This document shows positions 59,340-64,000 of a stretch of 64,000 bases of DNA, piece after piece. The position numbers were made by a program, and so were the translations under genes. The notes below the pieces were generated by a model. That model had not been told where the DNA came from, did not search any database, and was given only the letters and a program-made list of their open reading frames with translations. Each line of letters starts with the position of its first letter. Position 1 is the stretch's first letter. Origin of the DNA: Ephemerocybe angulata (lineage: Eukaryota; Basidiomycota; Agaricomycetes; Agaricales; Psathyrellaceae); assembly GCA_013368325.1 (NCBI GenBank), contig JAACJK010000003.1:496001-560000 (forward strand). The letters are read 5' to 3'.

Positions 59340-59759
59340 TCGTTCAGCTCAGAAGATCCTCAGTGTGGTTTCTCGGGATTGGCGATTCGAGTTTCTACTA
59401 GGTCTTCCCAGTGGTGGACAAGAGAGAGATTGTTGTTGCAGTGGCCAGTGGCATACCAGGGTCCTCGTTTGTCGCCATCTTGATGACAAAGCCACATCAG
59501 GCGCGCCAGCGGCCATGCTGAATACCATTTTTCAAAAAAAAAAAAAAAAAAAAAGAGCCCAGAGAGAGGATGGGCCTAGGGGAGTTAGCCATGGCCCGTA
59601 CACTGGCACGAAAGGCAAGGCTTCCGACCGACATTGCATCCCGGGCGCTTATTACACTTCCACGGTCAGCAGACTGTTTGATGGGGCAGTGCTAGTCACT
59701 CTGAACCCAGAGGCGACTGCTGTGAAGCGTTCCTTTCCCTATCTTCCCTCCCTTGAAAC
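59340..59759. promoter_or_regulatory. Shared intergenic region of divergent BTB and NACHT-ankyrin genes
   Basis: This 420-base gap must contain both promoters. It includes a run of 21 A residues at 59534-59554, an obvious candidate for a nucleosome-depleted poly(dA:dT) tract. No TATA box is clear. Co-regulation of the two genes is inference. Confidence 0.5.
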
Positions 59760-62700
59760 ATGGCTACGGCTCCTGACCAGATCGACTGGAGCAGCTACCC
59801 GGATACCGATCCGACACTCGTACAAGGTTCGCCATAACTCATCTACACTTTCGAACGCATCGATCTGACAACTGTTGCACCTCAGGTCCCCACGGCGATG
59901 CCAACTTTTTCCAAGGCGCAGAGAATTTCTCTGTCGGTACGATGACAACGACAATTGTCAGCGGGAACTACAATGTGACCATTGTCAACAACCACTCTCG
60001 TCCCGAGTCAACGAGTTGCGATCCAGCAGGTCAACCCTTCTAAACAAACAGTTCCATGAACCTGCCCACTGACGACCTGACTATAGTTCCATTTGAAGAA
60101 ATTGCTGCATGGCTCAAGGCGCCGGACTTTCTGAGGATATACGAAGAGGCGTTGAACCAGCGCTTGTCTAAAACTGGTATATGGTTCATCGAATCCGAAG
60201 AGTTCCGCAAATTGGTCGAGGGAAGGGAAGTGGTGGTGTGGGGCACCGGCATGCGTAAGTCTGGCACCGTCTATCTATTTGAGTTTCCGGCGTTGAGTAT
60301 CACTCGGAATAGCTGGTGCAGGCAAAACACTCTTATCGTACGCCATCGTTCCGATCTGCTCCAAAGTTACTCTGACCTTTCTTTCTTGTCTCCAGGTCGA
60401 CATCGGTGGAGCATCTGAGAGAAATATTCGCGGGTGGCCATGGCCTCGCGGTTGTCTGCGCATTCATTCGGTACACGGAGCAGCCAACGGCCAGAGATAT
60501 TACAGCTGGCCTGATCCGCCAGCTCATCGGCAGTCATCTATGCGCTCGCCGCCATATGGAGAACTTGTATATTCAGAATCAGAAGATGGAACTGAGCGAG
60601 CGGGAGTTGGTTAAAGCTCTACATCAAATCGTTGGACTGCTCTCCAAGGTGTTCATCATCATTGATGGCCTGGACGAAGCTGAAGACGCAGTCAAGGACG
60701 CATTGCTCCGCACCCTCCCTACTCTAGGCGCCAACGTCCTCATCATGTCTCGCCCGCTGGAGCTATATGCTCATTGTATACCCCACGCTCTTCACGTCTC
60801 GATCGAAGCCCGTACCGAAGATATTGACCGTTTCGTTGACGATCAGATTCAGCGCAACTCTAGACTCCAAGCAATCGTTCGTGGTGACCCTACACTGATT
60901 GAGAGGTTAAAGGCTCGCATTAGGGAAAGTTCCAATGGAATGTGGGTAGCCCCTGCGGTCTTCTCTTGCCTTCGTGTACTGAAATAGCATCATCAGGTTC
61001 CTCGTTGCGCGACTGCAGATGGAGGCTATTGTACGAAAGGCCCGCAGTGCGAATACCCTGCTGACAGGGTTGGAGCAGCTCCCCTCAGGCGTCGACGCCG
61101 TCTACGAACATACACTGGCCAGGATCAACGCACAGTCCGAAGAAGATGCCTCGATTGCGCACCGGGCCTTCATTTGGCTCCTATACGCGAAGGATAGCCT
61201 TACTCCTGATGATCTTCAACACGCTTTGGCAATCTCCTTCGAGGACAAGAGCTACGATGCCGGGGATGTTATCCCTTTGGAGCTGATCTTATCAATGTGT
61301 GGGGGGCTTGTGACGGTAGAGAAGGTAAATTTCTTGCCCTGGGACTGCGAATGGGGACCCGATGTCGTTCGCTTCATCCGTGAGTTTTGCTTGACACTTA
61401 CAGCGTAACTACAATATTCCTCCCCAAGTTTTACTAACATAACCACCACGCAGACTACACTGCGCACGAGTACCTCAAGAAAGTACAATTTCCAGGACTG
61501 GCCCGCCCCCACACATACCTCGCCGTCTCGTGCCTGGTTTATCTGGAAAACAACAGCCTCCAAGCATGGGAAGAGGGCCAGTCCCTGAGTTATGACCATT
61601 TAAGTTATGCCGACCGATACTGGGGATACCATGCACGAGATTCTCAAGACGAGGATGCAGTGATCCACCCCTATATCTCTATGTTTCTTCGAACCTGCGG
61701 CACTCACTACTATCACTACTTCGAGGAAGGTCGACCTTGTTATCAGTCGACCGGCCTGCACCTCGCTGCTATGTATGGTCTGGACAAGGTTATCTCCACA
61801 AAATGCCTGCCTCTCCTGCCTGGTCGGCTTAGACGTCCGCGGTATATGGAGATCTGGGCTGATGGTCAAACCCCATTTCACTATGCCGTCAGATACGGCG
61901 AGACATCAGCTCTCAAAGCCCTCCTCGAATGCTACCCCGGCGTATGTTCTTTCATCGGAGGCAGAGATACTTCGCATGGAACTAACGATCATTCAATAGA
62001 TAAATGCTCAGGACGCAAATGGGAAAACTGCGCTAATGCTTGCCTGTCAAACCACCGGTGGCTTTGGTATGGCCCGGGCAGTTGGTGAGACTAGCTACAC
62101 CCCAGTGGCTAAGGAACAACAGGAAGCTGTGTTCAGGATTCTTGCTGAAAGAAGGGATGTTGAGGTGGACACCCAAGATATTTGCGGCCAAACCGCTTTT
62201 ATGTTTGCCTGCATGGAGAGCAGGGACAACCCCATATTACCACTTGCTCTGCTCTCTATGCGCCCCGAGATCAACGTCAATATCAAGGACAACGATGGGA
62301 TGACAGCTCTCATGCATGCCTCTAGTTTGGGGTTTCTGAAAACAGTGGCATCCCTGCTAGATCAGACCCATCAGAGGAGGGCCGTAGATATCGACGAGGT
62401 GGACAACAACGGGCAAACTGCTCTTATACATTTCTGTGCCTTGCCTCGTCGTCGTACGACTTGGCATGACCCGCACTCACTGTGGAACAAAGCCGAGATC
62501 ACGGAGTTTCTCAATCTGCTTACCCGGCATGGGTGTAACCTCCACGTTCGGGATCAGCTGCATGGCCGCTCCGCTTTCCTGTGGGCGGCTGCATCGGCGG
62601 GTGGATTATATGACGGAAAAACCTACATTTTGGAATACCTTCTGAATATTCCTTCCCTTGACTGCAACGAGCAGGACAACGAGGGGGCAACCGCATTGAT

Positions 62701-63283
62701 GCTTGCATCCTGTGGACAGGCTATATGTTCGCTTGAGGTCCTCCTTTCACACCCCAAAACAGACGTCAATGCGCAAGATGCAGAAGGCAGGACCGCACTC
62801 CATCGGTGTTCTAATTCCGGGACTCCCGAAGCCCTTGAGATGCTCATTTCGCACCCTGCGGTCAACTTGCGTCTAATCGATCAAAGGGGGTGGTCTGCAC
62901 TTGATTGGGCATGCAGGAGCAGTACATGGTCCGGTTCCAAGGCCATTTCTATCCTCGCGAGGTCGGGGCACTGGGAAGATTCCGCCATCCGCAAGGCCGT
63001 CATACAATTTTTCGCGGGTCAGTACAAATGTGGAGAAGTTTCCCGCAAGGCCACCCTGGTTTTTCTCCAGCTTTCTCCGTCCACCTTCAGCGCCTTCAAA
63101 TGGACTTCCGATGATCCTATGACCTGGGTCCTTTTGGGATATGCCCTGCGCGACGACTGCAAAGTGGCAGTGGTTTTGATCCTCATCAACTGTGGTATCT
63201 TACCACCTTGGGAAACTGCAGAGGAAGGGAATAAGGACTGTCGATGTTTCAAGTCTCAGGACCAGTGGTGCTTGGTATTCTAA
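59760..63283 (+). CDS. NLR-like receptor: N-terminal module, NACHT NTPase, ankyrin repeats (second copy)
   Basis: Eight exons: 59760-59826, 59886-60029, 60087-60254, 60313-60337, 60396-60941, 60997-61379, 61454-61941 and 62000-63283, giving 1034 residues. Domains: N-terminal module (FFQGAENFSVGTMTTTIV), P-loop GMPGAGKT (about 125-132) on a 25-base exon, VFIIIDGLDEA Walker B-type strand, a winged-helix/linker part (LTPDDLQHALAISF, VRFIHYTAHEYL), then about nine ankyrin repeats from about residue 560 (for example GQTPFHYAVRYGETSALKAL, GKTALMLACQ, GATALMLASCGQAICSLEVL). Exons 3 and 4 have the same lengths (168 and 25) as in the other two receptors. It differs from the copy at 2938 by an extra intron within the ankyrin part (61942-61999), where it separates two repeats, and by a longer tail. 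Role in recognition inferred from family. Confidence 0.92.
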
Positions 63284-64000
63284 TACCCATGTCCTACATT
63301 ACACTATTATTTCATCTTCCAACGCACCCCACGTTACGATATCTGTCCATTACGTTTACGCTCGTCCTCTAGACTCGGCCGATGAGGTCAACGACGGTCA
63401 GTGAGCGCTAATGATGTCGTGTGAATGATGAATTCGAATTCAAACCCTCTCATACATTACACCACCGCACCTACACATTCATTGACTTGATCACTGACCA
63501 CCCACAGCTGACCATTTTTGAATCGAAGCTCCTCGAACCCCGCAGCCGCCACTGCCGCACCACATCGAGGAAGGTCGGAGGAGCTTCACCGGATTCTGGG
63601 GTCGGCGTTTCTTTTGTTTTAGATTTAGGGTGCTGTTGAGATCAGCACCTCGAAATTCTGCGGTGACAGCTGTTAATTGAGGGTTCTAGTGCCTTCGAGC
63701 TTTCTCTTACCTAGTGCGGTATAGGTCGCATCCCTGAGCCTCGAGAGCGCTGGAGAACGGAGGGTATCGCGGGCGCTGCGATGAGATCAAACATAAGCGC
63801 CGGCGGCGCGCCGCGTAGTATGAATCGATTCGAGATAAGGCGGAACATGGAACAATGGACGGCGGGAACGTGGACATGGAGTCGAGGTCTATCCCAAACG
63901 GCGGAATCACGCGAAGCTCTCTATCTCATCTGGTATAAAAATGCGCTGCAGGACATCCCAATCTACTTACCAAATCCCCTGACCCCCCGCGAGCGCCTGA
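63284..64000. other. Right-edge intergenic region
   Basis: No gene is supported. The block around 63810 (GCGCCGGCGGCGCGCCGCG) is a GC-rich near-palindrome. Confidence 0.45.
63934..63941 (+). promoter_or_regulatory. TATA box pointing out of the window
   Basis: TATAAAAA in CTGGTATAAAAATGCG, followed by a pyrimidine-rich stretch (CATCCCAATCTACTTACC), looks like the core promoter of a plus-strand gene beginning beyond base 64000. Confidence 0.45.

Overview
This window looks like nuclear DNA of a basidiomycete of the Agaricomycetes type. Nearly every gene is cut by many short GT-AG introns, mostly 45-60 bases. Gene families typical of mushroom genomes are present: NACHT receptors with ankyrin or TPR-CHAT tails, GTPase-WD40 proteins and fungus-specific proteins of unknown function. 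Housekeeping genes (BMS1, a Ppc89/Cep57-like spindle pole gene, thioredoxin reductase, aquaglyceroporin, a 2-oxoglutarate oxygenase and a short-chain dehydrogenase) are scattered between expanded accessory families. No tRNA, rRNA, CRISPR array or intact transposase gene was recognised. Exon models were built by hand from splice signals and reading phase; every spliced model given sums to a whole number of codons.

Layout. 0-11 kb: a probably decayed fungus-specific gene, a NACHT-ankyrin receptor on the minus strand (2938-6096), a decayed partial copy of BMS1 fused to a partial copy of the first gene (6437-7690), and a small pseudokinase (9543-10798). 11.7-15.4 kb: intact BMS1. 15.9-37.4 kb: a large inverted duplication. 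Two genes of about 850 residues, each encoding a G domain, a coiled coil and a seven-bladed WD40 propeller, lie on the plus strand (16005-22529); their mirror images lie on the minus strand (30093-37258). The spacer holds two tandem paralogues of a family I recognise but cannot name, a spindle-pole gene and a tandem repeat. Each of the four G-domain genes has the same 18-base palindrome-centred motif about 105-130 bases before its start codon. 38.6-39.9 kb: aquaglyceroporin. 40.4-44.8 kb: a receptor joining the same N-terminal part and NACHT to TPR repeats and a C-terminal CHAT caspase-like protease. 45.6-51.8 kb: an oxygenase with a 7-base micro-exon, two inverted-repeat elements and a second pseudokinase. 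54-57.7 kb: a short-chain dehydrogenase and thioredoxin reductase. 58.2-63.3 kb: a BTB-domain gene head-to-head with a second NACHT-ankyrin receptor. A TATA box at the right edge suggests another gene beyond the window.

How the genes may work together (inference). The accessory set resembles a non-self recognition or programmed-cell-death repertoire: three NACHT receptors with matching intron positions but exchanged C-terminal modules, four GTPase-WD40 proteins with near-identical repeats reminiscent of fungal HNWD incompatibility genes, and two kinase-like proteins that have lost the DFG aspartate. The NACHT-TPR-CHAT fusion and the palindrome-marked inverted GTPase-WD40 cluster are the strongest candidates for new biology.
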